60,604 nt of DNA from an uncultured Lachnospiraceae bacterium (GCA_900317585.1 ONHG01000014.1:1-60604), one strand, 5' to 3'; shown: positions 1 to 9,031, counted from the stretch's first letter. Program-made: numbers and translations. Notes: generated from the sequence alone by a model not told the origin.

Positions 1-35
1 GAGCTGACTGTTACTAATAGGTCGAGGGCTTAATC
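1..35 (+). rRNA. 23S rRNA, 3' end (partial)
   Basis: The first bases match the conserved 3' end of bacterial 23S rRNA: the GAGCTGACTG block, the TACTAATAGGTCGAGGGCTTAA helix-101 region, then divergence. Only about 35 nt lie in the window, and the 3' boundary is approximate. The gene reads rightward and must begin left of the window. No 5S rRNA follows before the terminator at 201-227. Confidence 0.9.
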
Positions 36-200
36 TGGTTAATAACTGAGAAAAACAAGTACAATGAAATACGGATTTTGCAGATGTGTCTGCATAAATT
101 TGGATTTGAATCGAGATGATATTTCGGTGTGGATTACAGAAAAACAAATCAAATTTGTATGAAGTTTTGAAGGTACAAACTTATTAAATATGAATTATTT

Positions 201-227
201 AAGACATCCAATGAGATGTCTTTTTTT
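201..227 (+). terminator. rRNA operon terminator
   Basis: An 8-bp perfect stem (AAGACATC 201-208 with GATGTCTT 215-222), a 6-nt loop and a run of T to 227. It closes the rRNA transcript. Bases 36-200 between the 23S end and this hairpin are AT-rich spacer with no 5S-like sequence or ORF. Confidence 0.85.
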
Positions 228-266
228 GTGAAAAATAATAAAAATAATGAAATAATAATTAAAAAC

Positions 267-275
267 TGCTATAAT
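267..275 (+). promoter_or_regulatory. Extended -10 promoter of the uracil permease gene
   Basis: TGCTATAAT is a perfect extended -10 (TG at -15/-14 plus TATAAT). No good -35 is visible, as is common for extended -10 promoters. It lies 47 nt upstream of the permease ATG, and no PyrR-type attenuator is seen in the short leader. Confidence 0.6.
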
Positions 276-321
276 GTTTTCAGCTACTTATCGAAAATAT
301 TAATTTATTAAGGAGGTTGTT

Positions 322-1737
322 ATGGAACAAAAGAAACAGGAGCCAATTCGTGATGCGAGACAGCTTGGAACTGCCAAGATGCTTATTCTTGGTTTGCAGC
401 ATATGTTTGCCATGTTCGGCGCTACAATTCTTGTGCCTATTCTTGTATCAGGATATTTTCAGAAGGCTTGTGGGGAGCCGCTTACCAGAGGTCTTTCTGT
501 ATCGGTTACCCTATTTTGTGCAGGCTTTGGCACGCTTATATTTCATCTGTGTACAAAGTTTAAGGTACCGGCTTTTCTGGGTTCGTCATTTGCTTTTTTA
601 GGCGGCTTTTATACTGTTGCAAATCTTGACAGTGGCATGTATGCGGATATGGCTGTCAATGATAAAGCAGCGTATGCGTGTGGTGGAATATTTGTTGCAG
701 GTATGCTTTATTTTGTGCTTGCACTGATTATTAAGCTGGTTGGAATCAAGCGTGTAATGCGCTTTCTTCCACCGGTTGTGACAGGTCCTATTATCATATG
801 CATAGGTCTTTCACTTGCCGGGTCAGCTATCAATAATGCTTCAACAAACTGGGTGCTTGCAATTATTGCGCTTGGAGTCATAATTATTTTTAATATTTGG
901 GGGAAGGGCTTATTTAAGATTATTCCTATTTTAATGGGCGTAATTATTTCATATGTGTTTGCACTAATCATGAATGCTGCCGGGATTACAAATCCTGATG
1001 GTTCAACAATCCTTGATTTTACATCAATTGCATCATCTGCCTGGGTTGGAATACCTAAATTTCAGTTTATGAAGTTTGATATTACGTCAATCCTTGTTAT
1101 GGCACCTATCGCTATTGCGACAATGATGGAGCATATTGGCGACATGTCAGCTATTTCTGCTACAGTAGAGCAGAACTTTATTGCTGATCCTGGGCTTCAC
1201 AGGACACTTATAGGTGATGGAATTGCGACTGCATTTGCAGGGACCATTGGTGGACCGGCTAATACAACATATGGTGAGAATACAGGAGTACTTGAGCTGT
1301 CCAAGGTATACGATCCGAGAGTTATCCGTATTGCTGCCGTTTTTGCTATTGCACTTTCATTTATTCCAAAGTTTTCAGCCGTGATTTCCACTATGCCTTC
1401 AGCAATCATTGGTGGAGTTTCATTCATGCTTTATGGAATGATTTCAGCAATAGGAGTCAGAAATGTGGTTGAAAACAAGGTAGACCTGACAAAATCAAGA
1501 AATCTGATTATTGCGGGTGTGATTTTTGTATGTGGTCTGGGCTTTGGGAATGGACTTACATTTACAGTAGCAGGAACATCAATTACTCTGACAGCACTTG
1601 CCATTGCAGCAATTGCCGGAATTTTCCTCAATGCCGTTTTACCGGGAAATAATTATGAATTTGGTAAGAATCCGGATGGGGATGCCAGCCGTGGAGTATA
1701 TATGATGAATACAGATGATGATGACGATGAGGTATAA
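322..1737 (+). CDS. uraA: Uracil permease (NCS2 family, UraA-like)
   Basis: A 471-residue polytopic transporter that probably imports uracil with protons across the cytoplasmic membrane. The NCS2 signatures are visible: EHIGD with the predicted proton/substrate glutamate at E270, and TTYGENTGV with E319. Their spacing of 49 residues equals that of E241 and E290 in E. coli UraA. About 12-14 hydrophobic segments are present. The C-terminus ends in a run of aspartates (DDDDD), an odd but short acidic tail. The start is fixed by AAGGAGG at 310-316, five bases before the ATG. It has its own extended -10 promoter and no pyrimidine genes next to it. Substrate assignment (uracil rather than xanthine) rests on family resemblance. 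Confidence 0.88.
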   Translation: MEQKKQEPIRDARQLGTAKMLILGLQHMFAMFGATILVPILVSGYFQKACGEPLTRGLSVSVTLFCAGFGTLIFHLCTKFKVPAFLGSSFAFLGGFYTVANLDSGMYADMAVNDKAAYACGGIFVAGMLYFVLALIIKLVGIKRVMRFLPPVVTGPIIICIGLSLAGSAINNASTNWVLAIIALGVIIIFNIWGKGLFKIIPILMGVIISYVFALIMNAAGITNPDGSTILDFTSIASSAWVGIPKFQFMKFDITSILVMAPIAIATMMEHIGDMSAISATVEQNFIADPGLHRTLIGDGIATAFAGTIGGPANTTYGENTGVLELSKVYDPRVIRIAAVFAIALSFIPKFSAVISTMPSAIIGGVSFMLYGMISAIGVRNVVENKVDLTKSRNLIIAGVIFVCGLGFGNGLTFTVAGTSITLTALAIAAIAGIFLNAVLPGNNYEFGKNPDGDASRGVYMMNTDDDDDEV

Positions 1738-1828
1738 AAAGAAAGTTATAACGATGAAATAAACAAATCAGAATAGGAATTTATTACAAATTTCATTAAA
1801 CATTAAGAAGTCATTAACAATATTTTAC

Positions 1829-1857
1829 TTGATAAAATCAGGTATATTATCTACAAT
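1829..1857 (+). promoter_or_regulatory. Promoter of the flippase-like gene
   Basis: TTGATA (1829-1834), a 17-nt spacer and TACAAT (1852-1857) make a good sigma-A promoter with a predicted start near 1864. A perfect 10-bp inverted repeat (1858-1867 and 1888-1897) straddles that start. Confidence 0.6.
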
Positions 1858-1897
1858 AAACTGGTGTGGTGTTCTTTATAGGTCACGACACCAGTTT
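1858..1897. repeat. Inverted repeat at the transcription start
   Basis: AAACTGGTGT (1858-1867) and its exact reverse complement ACACCAGTTT (1888-1897), separated by 20 nt that contain a further 3-bp GTG/CAC pairing. It overlaps the predicted +1 of the next gene. An operator is the simplest reading. A hairpin in read-through RNA from uraA, followed by a short T run, is the alternative. Confidence 0.55.
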
Positions 1898-1922
1898 TGT
1901 TATTGGAAAGGTAATCTGTTTC

Positions 1923-2948
1923 ATGGATAAGAAAAAAATATTCTGGGCAATTGCGTCAGTTTTTATAGCTGCTTTAAGTATATGGGCTGTTATATCACAA
2001 AGCAGGAATTTTTCATTTGATACATTAAAAAGCTTTATTTCGGGAGCTGATAAAGGCTGGCTTCTTGCAAGCTTTGTATGTACATTTGGATTTATATGGT
2101 TTGAAGGATTTGCGCTTGTCAGAATTGCAAGACATTTTGGATATAAGACCAATGCTTTGGATGGAACGGTTTATGGTGGAGCTGATGTGTATTTTTCTGC
2201 AATTACACCTTCTGCATCCGGGGGACAGCCTGCAAGTGCGTATTTTATGATGAAGGACGGCATTCCAGGATATGCGACAACAGTAGCATTACTTATCAAT
2301 CTTGTAATGTATACACTTGCGCTTTTGACAGTCGGAATTTTTTCTATAATATTTAAATATCCTATGCTTGAAAATTTTTCTGTTTTATCCAGAGTGTTTA
2401 TAGGTATTGGAATCATAGTGCTTATATTTCTTGCCTTGGTTTTTTACATGCTGCTGAGGAAAGGAAAGATATTGTATGGCATATGTGATGCAATAATTCG
2501 TCTGATGGAAAAAATACATGTCATCAGACACGGTGATAAACTTAGAAAAAAACTTAAAAACACAATGGCTGAGTATCAGGAATGCTCTAACAGCATTACA
2601 GGACAGACAGGGTTTCTTGCAGAGATTTTTTTCTGGAATCTGATGCAGCGTATGTCACAGCTTTTAGTCTCATTTATGATATTTATGTCTATGGGAGAGG
2701 GTGTGAAAAAGGCTATAGACGTCAGTGTGATACAATGCTTTGTTGCCATGGGCTCTAATTGTGTTCCGATTCCGGGGGCAATGGGGGTTGCTGATTATAT
2801 CATGATTGATGGATTTAAACAGCTTGTGGGAGACAATGCAGCTAATATGGAGTTGTTGTGCAGAGGAGTAACATTTTATGGAAGTGTATTGACAAGTGCA
2901 TTTATTATTTTAATTGGATACATGTTAAGAAGAGTAAGGAAAAAATAA
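1923..2948 (+). CDS. Lysylphosphatidylglycerol-synthase-like / UPF0104 flippase-domain membrane protein
   Basis: A 341-residue integral membrane protein of the UPF0104 family, related to the flippase half of MprF/AglD. The family traits are the SPSASGGQPAS-like motif (here TPSASGGQPASAYFM, about residue 95), multiple hydrophobic helices and the conserved PIPGAMGVADY segment near the C-terminus. No synthase domain is attached, so lipid aminoacylation is not implied. A GTG at 1866 would add 19 residues, but that extension runs through the inverted repeat at 1858-1897. The ATG at 1923, after GGAAAGG, is preferred. It is monocistronic with its own promoter. The transported lipid cannot be told from sequence. 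Confidence 0.75.
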   Translation: MDKKKIFWAIASVFIAALSIWAVISQSRNFSFDTLKSFISGADKGWLLASFVCTFGFIWFEGFALVRIARHFGYKTNALDGTVYGGADVYFSAITPSASGGQPASAYFMMKDGIPGYATTVALLINLVMYTLALLTVGIFSIIFKYPMLENFSVLSRVFIGIGIIVLIFLALVFYMLLRKGKILYGICDAIIRLMEKIHVIRHGDKLRKKLKNTMAEYQECSNSITGQTGFLAEIFFWNLMQRMSQLLVSFMIFMSMGEGVKKAIDVSVIQCFVAMGSNCVPIPGAMGVADYIMIDGFKQLVGDNAANMELLCRGVTFYGSVLTSAFIILIGYMLRRVRKK

Positions 2949-3074
2949 TTTGGTACTTTTGTGCAAAAAAAGGTTGTTAAAGCATGGTAATTGTGATATT
3001 ATTTCTAATATAGCTATTGACATGTAACAATTATATTTATGAAATGTAGAAAAGTAGATAGAGGGTTTTTATAA

Positions 3075-4115
3075 ATGGAGTACAGCAGTTCATCAACAAA
3101 GGAACAATCCTTTGTTCTCATGATGAATAAAATATTTCTTGCCATACATATTATGTTTTTCCTCCTGTTTACATCTATAGGTGTTAACCTGATGGCAGGA
3201 GTGAACATGATTAGTATATGTTTTTATTTTCTGGGATTTAATATTGCAAAATTCAAAAAAATAAATATATATCTGTATTTAGTGGCTGTAGAAGTGCTTA
3301 TTCATATGGTATTAGCAGTTATTAGTGTTGGTATGGAGTGCAATTTTCAGCTTTTTTTGATAGATGTAATGTATTATTTTTTCTTGTTGGATTATGTGAT
3401 TAAGAGAAAAAAAAAGAAAAGCTACAGCGCAATCATCTTAAGCTGTATTTATTCAATTACGATTATTTTGTTGTATACATTTGAAGACATGGTAAATCCG
3501 ATTTACAAGCTGGATCCAATGGTTACCAGGTGTCTTTCAATAGCGATTGTATCAATTGTATTGTTTTCAATTATTATTACCATGCTTGTTTTATCTAATT
3601 TTCTCGCCTCAACAGAAGGTGCTATGGAAAAGAAGGCGCAGTTTGATGCATTGACAGATTTGCCGAATCGTTTTTACATGATGGCACAGCTTAAAAATTT
3701 GTTTGAGACTAATTCGCAGGGGGGTTATTATCTTGCGATGATTGATATTGATGATTTCAAAAAGATAAACGATACCTACGGTCATAATGTGGGAGATGAT
3801 GCTCTTAAGATTCTCTCACGTACTATTGTGGAGAAGGCCCGTGGAACAGAGCTTAAATACTGCAGATGGGGAGGAGAAGAGTTCCTGCTCCTTGGAAAAT
3901 GTGTGAACGGAGAGGTTCCAAAGGATTATCTTGATGAAATAAGGATTGCTATAAATGACAAAACGATTTGGACTTCTCTGGGCAGTGGCAAGATGACCGT
4001 AACCATCGGTGCGGGGAAGTATAAGGTTGGACAGGATTATAAGGAATGGATCAGTTTTGCTGACAAGCAGCTTTATGTTGGAAAATGCACAGGTAAGAAT
4101 AAGGTTGTGTGTTGA
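3075..4115 (+). CDS. Membrane-bound diguanylate cyclase (GGDEF domain)
   Basis: A 346-residue protein with about five or six N-terminal membrane helices (residues 15-180) and a C-terminal GGDEF domain. It is predicted to make cyclic di-GMP from two GTP. The active-site motif GGEEF is intact at residues 266-270, and the upstream DALTDLPNR and DIDDFKKINDTYGH motifs are present. The RxxD inhibitory site expected five residues before GGEEF is GTEL, so product feedback by the usual I-site is unlikely. The membrane part matches no sensor domain I recognise. A -35-like TTGACA lies at 3017-3022. An AGAGGG ribosome site precedes the ATG. It stands alone between the flippase-like gene and tRNA-Leu. Confidence 0.9.
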   Translation: MEYSSSSTKEQSFVLMMNKIFLAIHIMFFLLFTSIGVNLMAGVNMISICFYFLGFNIAKFKKINIYLYLVAVEVLIHMVLAVISVGMECNFQLFLIDVMYYFFLLDYVIKRKKKKSYSAIILSCIYSITIILLYTFEDMVNPIYKLDPMVTRCLSIAIVSIVLFSIIITMLVLSNFLASTEGAMEKKAQFDALTDLPNRFYMMAQLKNLFETNSQGGYYLAMIDIDDFKKINDTYGHNVGDDALKILSRTIVEKARGTELKYCRWGGEEFLLLGKCVNGEVPKDYLDEIRIAINDKTIWTSLGSGKMTVTIGAGKYKVGQDYKEWISFADKQLYVGKCTGKNKVVC

Positions 4116-4251
4116 GATATAATTCAAGGTCTTCATATATATTGTTAAAGACACATATTAAAGATTTTATCGAAACAATAAAATTTATAATAAAATTTAT
4201 AATGAAATTTATATTGAAATTACAAATTCATAATGAATTTACAAATTTTAG

Positions 4252-4280
4252 TTGCATGAAGTCAATAACTGTGATAGAAT
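4252..4280 (+). promoter_or_regulatory. Promoter of tRNA-Leu
   Basis: TTGCAT (4252-4257), a 17-nt spacer and TAGAAT (4275-4280) with an upstream TGA that gives an extended -10 (TGATAGAAT). It ends 18 nt before the tRNA. The preceding AT-rich stretch 4176-4215 carries three near copies of AAATTTATAAT with no other feature. Confidence 0.6.
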
Positions 4281-4298
4281 ATTGACTGTTCGTAAGAC

Positions 4299-4381
4299 GC
4301 CGGCATGTCGGAATGGCAGACGATGCAGACTCAAAATCTGTTGGGCGCAAGCCCGTGTGGGTTCAAGTCCCACTGCCGGCA
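4299..4381 (+). tRNA. tRNA-Leu (anticodon CAA)
   Basis: The acceptor stem GCCGGCA (4299-4305) pairs with TGCCGGC (4374-4380), with discriminator A at 4381. The anticodon stem is 4325-4329 with 4337-4341, and loop CTCAAAA places CAA at 4332-4334. A long variable arm (class II, as expected for Leu) and the TTCAAGTCC T-loop are present. The CCA end is not encoded (CTA follows). Confidence 0.95.
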
Positions 4382-4389
4382 CTATTTGT

Positions 4390-4445
4390 AAAACCCCGTA
4401 AATCCAAGATTTTCAGTAAAATCAAGGGCTTGCGGGGTTTTTCTT
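4390..4445 (+). terminator. tRNA-Leu terminator (branched hairpin)
   Basis: The outer stem AAAACCCCG (4390-4398) pairs with CGGGGTTTT (4433-4441) and is followed by T-rich sequence. An inner GATTTT/AAAATC hairpin sits in its loop. It terminates the tRNA transcript. Confidence 0.75.
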
Positions 4446-4500
4446 TACTTACAATCTTTCAAAAAATTAAAGAAATTAGGGTACTTTTAAGAAAAATTTG

Positions 4501-4535
4501 CCCAAAAATTGTACCCAAAAAGGTACCCAAAAATC
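4501..4535. repeat. CCCAAAAA direct repeats beside tRNA-Leu
   Basis: Three copies of CCCAAAAA spaced 13 and 12 nt apart. The last two lie within a longer GTACCCAAAAA repeat, and a GGGTAC at 4479-4484 stands in inverted orientation. Short repeats of this kind next to a tRNA 3' end resemble integrase arm sites. No integrase is nearby, so at most this is a scar of a lost element. Confidence 0.4.
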
Positions 4536-4576
4536 TGCCATATAGGCTGTAATACCAGATAGCAAACAGGAGCATT

Positions 4577-6394
4577 ATGATGATAAAAAAAATTTATAAA
4601 AAATATGAAATTATATTCAATGTTATATTTTTCTCGATTTTCCCGATTACGGCTTTTTATCTTATGGAGTTCTACGAACATAATCCTTTTGAAGAAGTCA
4701 GATTTATGGCGGGATTTTTTAATATTATTTTGTTTGAGCTGATTGCCTGGATTCTTTATTTTGTTACGGGCAGGGCGAAATGGGCACTTCGTGCAGTTTT
4801 TATCGTGGCCATGGTTTTTGGACTGATTAATCATTATGTTATGCTTTTCCGCTCGACTCCTTTTGTTCCATGGGATATTTTTTCAATTGGTACGGCGACA
4901 AGTGTTGCATCCAATTATGATTTCGCACCGACTGCAGGAGTAGTTGTTGTTACAGTTATATTTATAGCTCTTATTATGCTGATGCATTTTGTTGATTTCA
5001 GAATTAAGTGGAAATTCAGGTTCAGACTAATTCCGACTGTGCTTGGAATACTTGCGCTGTGTCTGTTTGTGAATGCCCTGCAGGATGAGGATTTCCAGAC
5101 GGACAATTACCTGTATCCGTTTCTATTTACACCTGCATATATGACAAAGGTGAATGGAATGGCAGTGACCTTTGCGATGGATCTTAAGTTTGTGGCGGTT
5201 GATAAGCCTGATGGGTATAGCAGACAGAAGGCTAGGGAGCTGCTTGACAGCTATGCCGGTACAGATGATAGTTCAAGTGATTATCCGAATATTATAGTTG
5301 TGATGGATGAGGCATTTTCAGACCTGTCAGTGCTCGGTGATTTTGATACAAATACAGACTATATGCCGTTTGTGCACAGTCTTGAAAAGGGCAATGAGAA
5401 CACTATAACAGGATATCTGAATACGTCTGTATGTGGTGGAAATACCGCCGATACCGAGTTTGAGTTTCTGACAGGCAATACGATGGCTTTTCTTCCGGTA
5501 GGAAGTATTCCTTATCAGCAGTATATAAAGAGCACGACACCTTCCCTTGCAAGCTATTTAAAAAGCATAGGCTACGCAACGTATGCACAGCATCCGTACT
5601 ATGGCAGTGGATGGAACCGGGATACAGTCTATCCTCTTTTGGGATTTGACAATCTTTCGTTTATGCAGGATTATTCTAATCAGAGGTTTGTGCGCAAATA
5701 TATAAGTGATGAGACATCCTTTGACAGGATTATTGAGACCTATGAGAACAAACCGGATGGTCAGCCGGCATTTATATTCAATGTCACTATGCAAAACCAT
5801 GGTGGATACACGGATACCTACTACGGCTTTGACAATACGGTGACAGCTGATAAGCTCAATAATTCTGCGCTTGACCAGTATCTTTCTTTGATTAAGCTGA
5901 CAGATGAGGATTTAAAGAGCCTCATTGAATATTTCTCAAATGTGGATGAGAAAACTATAGTGGTATTTTTCGGTGATCATCAGCCAAATGATACTGTGGC
6001 AAGCTCTGTTCTTGCAGCAAACGGCATGGATTATAATAATTTATCAAATGAAGAGCTTAAGCTGCGCTATCAGGTGCCGTATGTTATCTGGGCAAATTAT
6101 GATATTGATGAGGCTGCAGGAAAAGACACGAGCGTTAATTATCTGGCTGCAAACGTACTTAAAGCGGCAGGTGTGCCGACAAATGACTATCAGAGCTTTC
6201 TGCTAAAGCTGCAGGAGGAGTATCCAATTATATCAGCGGTACGCACGGATAAAACTGCAGATAAGACATTAGATAAAGCATCAAATAAATCAGACAAGGC
6301 AACCGGCAGCAAAAAGAAGCAGGCCGATTCGGATATGCTAAACGATTATAAGCTTTTGCAATATTACAGACTGTTTGACTGGGAGGATAAGTGA
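4577..6394 (+). CDS. LtaS-like membrane sulfatase-fold phosphoglycerol transferase
   Basis: A 605-residue protein: about five N-terminal membrane helices (residues 10-170) and an extracellular alkaline-phosphatase/sulfatase domain (about 235-560). It probably moves glycerol phosphate or a similar group onto cell-envelope glycans, as in lipoteichoic acid synthesis. The LtaS-type metal and nucleophile residues are recognisable: E245 in VVMDEAFSD, T290 in GGNTADTEFEF (predicted nucleophile), and D467/H468 in FGDHQP. The C-terminal 40 residues are Lys/Asp-rich and low-complexity. The start is ATG 4577 (or 4580) after AGGAG. Its stop overlaps the start of the YfhO-like gene, so the two are translationally coupled. 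The exact polymer is unknown. Confidence 0.85.
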   Translation: MMIKKIYKKYEIIFNVIFFSIFPITAFYLMEFYEHNPFEEVRFMAGFFNIILFELIAWILYFVTGRAKWALRAVFIVAMVFGLINHYVMLFRSTPFVPWDIFSIGTATSVASNYDFAPTAGVVVVTVIFIALIMLMHFVDFRIKWKFRFRLIPTVLGILALCLFVNALQDEDFQTDNYLYPFLFTPAYMTKVNGMAVTFAMDLKFVAVDKPDGYSRQKARELLDSYAGTDDSSSDYPNIIVVMDEAFSDLSVLGDFDTNTDYMPFVHSLEKGNENTITGYLNTSVCGGNTADTEFEFLTGNTMAFLPVGSIPYQQYIKSTTPSLASYLKSIGYATYAQHPYYGSGWNRDTVYPLLGFDNLSFMQDYSNQRFVRKYISDETSFDRIIETYENKPDGQPAFIFNVTMQNHGGYTDTYYGFDNTVTADKLNNSALDQYLSLIKLTDEDLKSLIEYFSNVDEKTIVVFFGDHQPNDTVASSVLAANGMDYNNLSNEELKLRYQVPYVIWANYDIDEAAGKDTSVNYLAANVLKAAGVPTNDYQSFLLKLQEEYPIISAVRTDKTADKTLDKASNKSDKATGSKKKQADSDMLNDYKLLQYYRLFDWEDK

Positions 6395-8925
6395 TGAATT
6401 TTGTTAAAAAGCATCCACTTTTGACAGCGTTTTTAATTCCGTTTTTCATATGTATAATCATCTGTATAGGAAATGGTGTATATCCATTTGGTGATTACTG
6501 CCTTTTGCATATGGATTTGTATCACCAGTATCTGCCTTTCTTTAATGAGCTGTGGGAGAAGCTAAGAAATGGTGCGAGCCTCATGTATACATGGAATATC
6601 GGGCTTGGCAGTGATTTTGTATCGGTATTTGCCTATTATCTGGCGAGTCCGTTAAACTGGCTTGTGGTGCTTTTTCCAAAGAGCCATATTATTGAGTTTA
6701 TCGAGCTGCTAATTATTTTTAAAATTTCGTTAAGCGGAGCAACATTTTTTTATTTTTTGAAGGAGCACTTTGTACTTCTTGGAAAGGATAACAGATATCA
6801 CGATAATACATTTGTGCCGGCATTTGTTTTTTCTACAGCATATGCACTTTCCGGCTTTGTAGCTGCGTATAGCTGGGATGTCATGTGGATGGATGTTGTG
6901 GCGGTTGCACCGCTTGCGATAGTAGGACTTGAGAAGCTTGTGCGGGACAAAAAGCCGGTGCTTTACTATGTATCACTGGCACTTTGTATATTGTCAAACT
7001 ATTATCTGAGCATCATGCTTTGCATCTTTTTGGTATTCTGGTTTGCATGGCTTTTCTTTACGCAAAAGGGCGGTAAAATGGCTGCAATTGTGAGATTTGC
7101 CGTTTACTCGCTTTTGGCTGGAGGCACTGCGATGGTGCTAATCATCCCGGAGCTTATCATTTTAAGCTACAGCGGTTCGTCGGGCATCGAGTTTCCAAAG
7201 CAGATAGAGTGGTATTTTAATCTTTTATCAGAGGTCGGCAGGATGTGTACGACAGCAAGCGTCTATGAGGGTGCAGAGAACTGGCCGAATCTGTATGCCG
7301 GAGCCTTTAGTGTGATGCTTTTGATACTGTTTGTGCTCAACAAAAGGATTAATTGGAAGAAAAAAATAGCTCCTGTATTGTTTGTGTTGTTTTTCATGGC
7401 AAGCTTTGCCAATAAACAGCTTGACTTTATATGGCACGGACTGCATTTTCCGGATTCGCTGCCTGGCAGACAGTCGTATCTGTATGCATTTCTTGTATTG
7501 ACCATAGGCTATGCTACAGTAAGAAAGTGGCGTGGCATAAGATTGTGGCATATTGGCGTGGCAGTGGTATTTGCATCGGCGCTTATAGCAGTAAGCACGA
7601 TGTTTACCGATGAGGATGTGACAGAGTATTATGCAGTTATCATAAGCATATTGTTTGTTGCGCTGTACGGCATTATGACAGTACTTTTAAAGCTTGCAGC
7701 AAGGAAAAACAGGGAGCTTTTGATGGTCATAACATGCGGTATTGCGATTGTGGAGCTGGCTGTCAATATGGCTGTGACAGGACTTGGATGTACCGGCAGA
7801 AGCAGCTACAATGCCAATGTGGACGATATGCAAAAGGCACTGGAGCTGGCAAAAGAGGATGCAGTTGACAACGATGTACCATTTTACAGGGTTGAGGATA
7901 CAGGCCGACTTACTAAAAATGATGACACGCGATACGGTTATGCTTCTGGAACACAGTTTTCTTCCCTGATGAATATAAATGTGAGCCATTTTTATCAGGC
8001 TCTTTATATGGAGGGAGGCAAGAATTTCTACTGTTATAACGGTGCCACACCTGTCACGTCAGCCATGCTTTCGGTCAGATATATGGTTACAAAATCCATA
8101 CAGCCACAGAATGAGCTGACTACACTTGTGGGAAAATGTGGAAATCACTATCTGTATCGGAATAACTACACGCTTCCGCTTGGCTTTATGATGGATGAGG
8201 GAGTGATTGATGAGTGGAAGCCATCATCGTCATCGAAAATCTATTCGATTAATTCCCTTGGCAGGCTCCTTGGCGCAGCAGATGATACGCTGACCCTGAC
8301 AGAGTGCACTCAGGATGAAAATCCGGGAACTACGACTCTCACCTTTGACCATGACGGATATTATTATGCAGCATACGATTCGTGCAGCACTGACAGTCTG
8401 ACATTCAGCCACGGAGAGTATGAGACCACATACTCGAAGACCACTCACAGGTATCTGTTTGACCTGGGATATGTGAAGGCGGGGGAGACAGTTTCCGTCA
8501 CAAACACTGATGCCGATGCTGTGAGGTTTAATGTATACGAACTTTCCATTGCTGCAGTTGAGAGTGCTTACAATACACTCAATGAGCAGACACTCTCGGT
8601 GGATGATTTTTCAGATACACACATAAGCGGACACATTGATGTGAAGCAGGCAGGACAGCTTGTGCTTTCTATTCCGAGTGAAAAGGGATGGACTATGAAG
8701 GTGGATGGGAAGGATGCAGAGTATGAGGATTTTTCAGATACCTTTGTGAGCATTCATCTGGATGAGGGAGAGCATGAGATAGAGCTTTATTATGAGACAC
8801 CGGGGCTTAAGGCAGGTGCAGCTATAAGCGCAGGCTGTGTGGGCGTCTTTCTACTGCTTTTATTGTTGCGTCAAATAGTTAAGAGACGCAACCGTTTAAA
8901 GTTTAAAGTGAACAGTGACAGATAG
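6394..8925 (+). CDS. YfhO-family membrane protein (probable glycan-decorating transferase)
   Basis: An 843-residue YfhO-family protein: an N-terminal multi-helix membrane domain (to about residue 460), a large extracellular part, a beta-rich C-terminal domain with the typical SEKGWTMKVDGK segment, and a last membrane helix followed by a basic tail. B. subtilis YfhO is linked to glycosylation of lipoteichoic acid. The coupling to an LtaS-like gene here supports a similar role. The start is ATG 6394, which shares one base with the upstream TGA. GGGAGG at 6381-6386 is well placed for it and too close for the in-frame GTG at 6391. The acidic loop motif GDYCLLHMDLYHQYLPFF near residue 33 matches the family's conserved lipid-sugar site. 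Confidence 0.82.
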   Translation: MNFVKKHPLLTAFLIPFFICIIICIGNGVYPFGDYCLLHMDLYHQYLPFFNELWEKLRNGASLMYTWNIGLGSDFVSVFAYYLASPLNWLVVLFPKSHIIEFIELLIIFKISLSGATFFYFLKEHFVLLGKDNRYHDNTFVPAFVFSTAYALSGFVAAYSWDVMWMDVVAVAPLAIVGLEKLVRDKKPVLYYVSLALCILSNYYLSIMLCIFLVFWFAWLFFTQKGGKMAAIVRFAVYSLLAGGTAMVLIIPELIILSYSGSSGIEFPKQIEWYFNLLSEVGRMCTTASVYEGAENWPNLYAGAFSVMLLILFVLNKRINWKKKIAPVLFVLFFMASFANKQLDFIWHGLHFPDSLPGRQSYLYAFLVLTIGYATVRKWRGIRLWHIGVAVVFASALIAVSTMFTDEDVTEYYAVIISILFVALYGIMTVLLKLAARKNRELLMVITCGIAIVELAVNMAVTGLGCTGRSSYNANVDDMQKALELAKEDAVDNDVPFYRVEDTGRLTKNDDTRYGYASGTQFSSLMNINVSHFYQALYMEGGKNFYCYNGATPVTSAMLSVRYMVTKSIQPQNELTTLVGKCGNHYLYRNNYTLPLGFMMDEGVIDEWKPSSSSKIYSINSLGRLLGAADDTLTLTECTQDENPGTTTLTFDHDGYYYAAYDSCSTDSLTFSHGEYETTYSKTTHRYLFDLGYVKAGETVSVTNTDADAVRFNVYELSIAAVESAYNTLNEQTLSVDDFSDTHISGHIDVKQAGQLVLSIPSEKGWTMKVDGKDAEYEDFSDTFVSIHLDEGEHEIELYYETPGLKAGAAISAGCVGVFLLLLLLRQIVKRRNRLKFKVNSDR

Positions 8926-9031
8926 CGAATGCACTGACAGACAACGCTTACTGTTCATTTATGCGAAACACAGAATGTTCAAATTGTAATAGTATAATTC
9001 AATAATAAAAATAAAACAGGAGATTAAAAAA

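Noticed and set aside
4313-4552. 79-residue open frame starting inside tRNA-Leu
   Set aside because: It begins within the tRNA and runs through its terminator, with no ribosome site. A by-product of the tRNA and flanking repeats.
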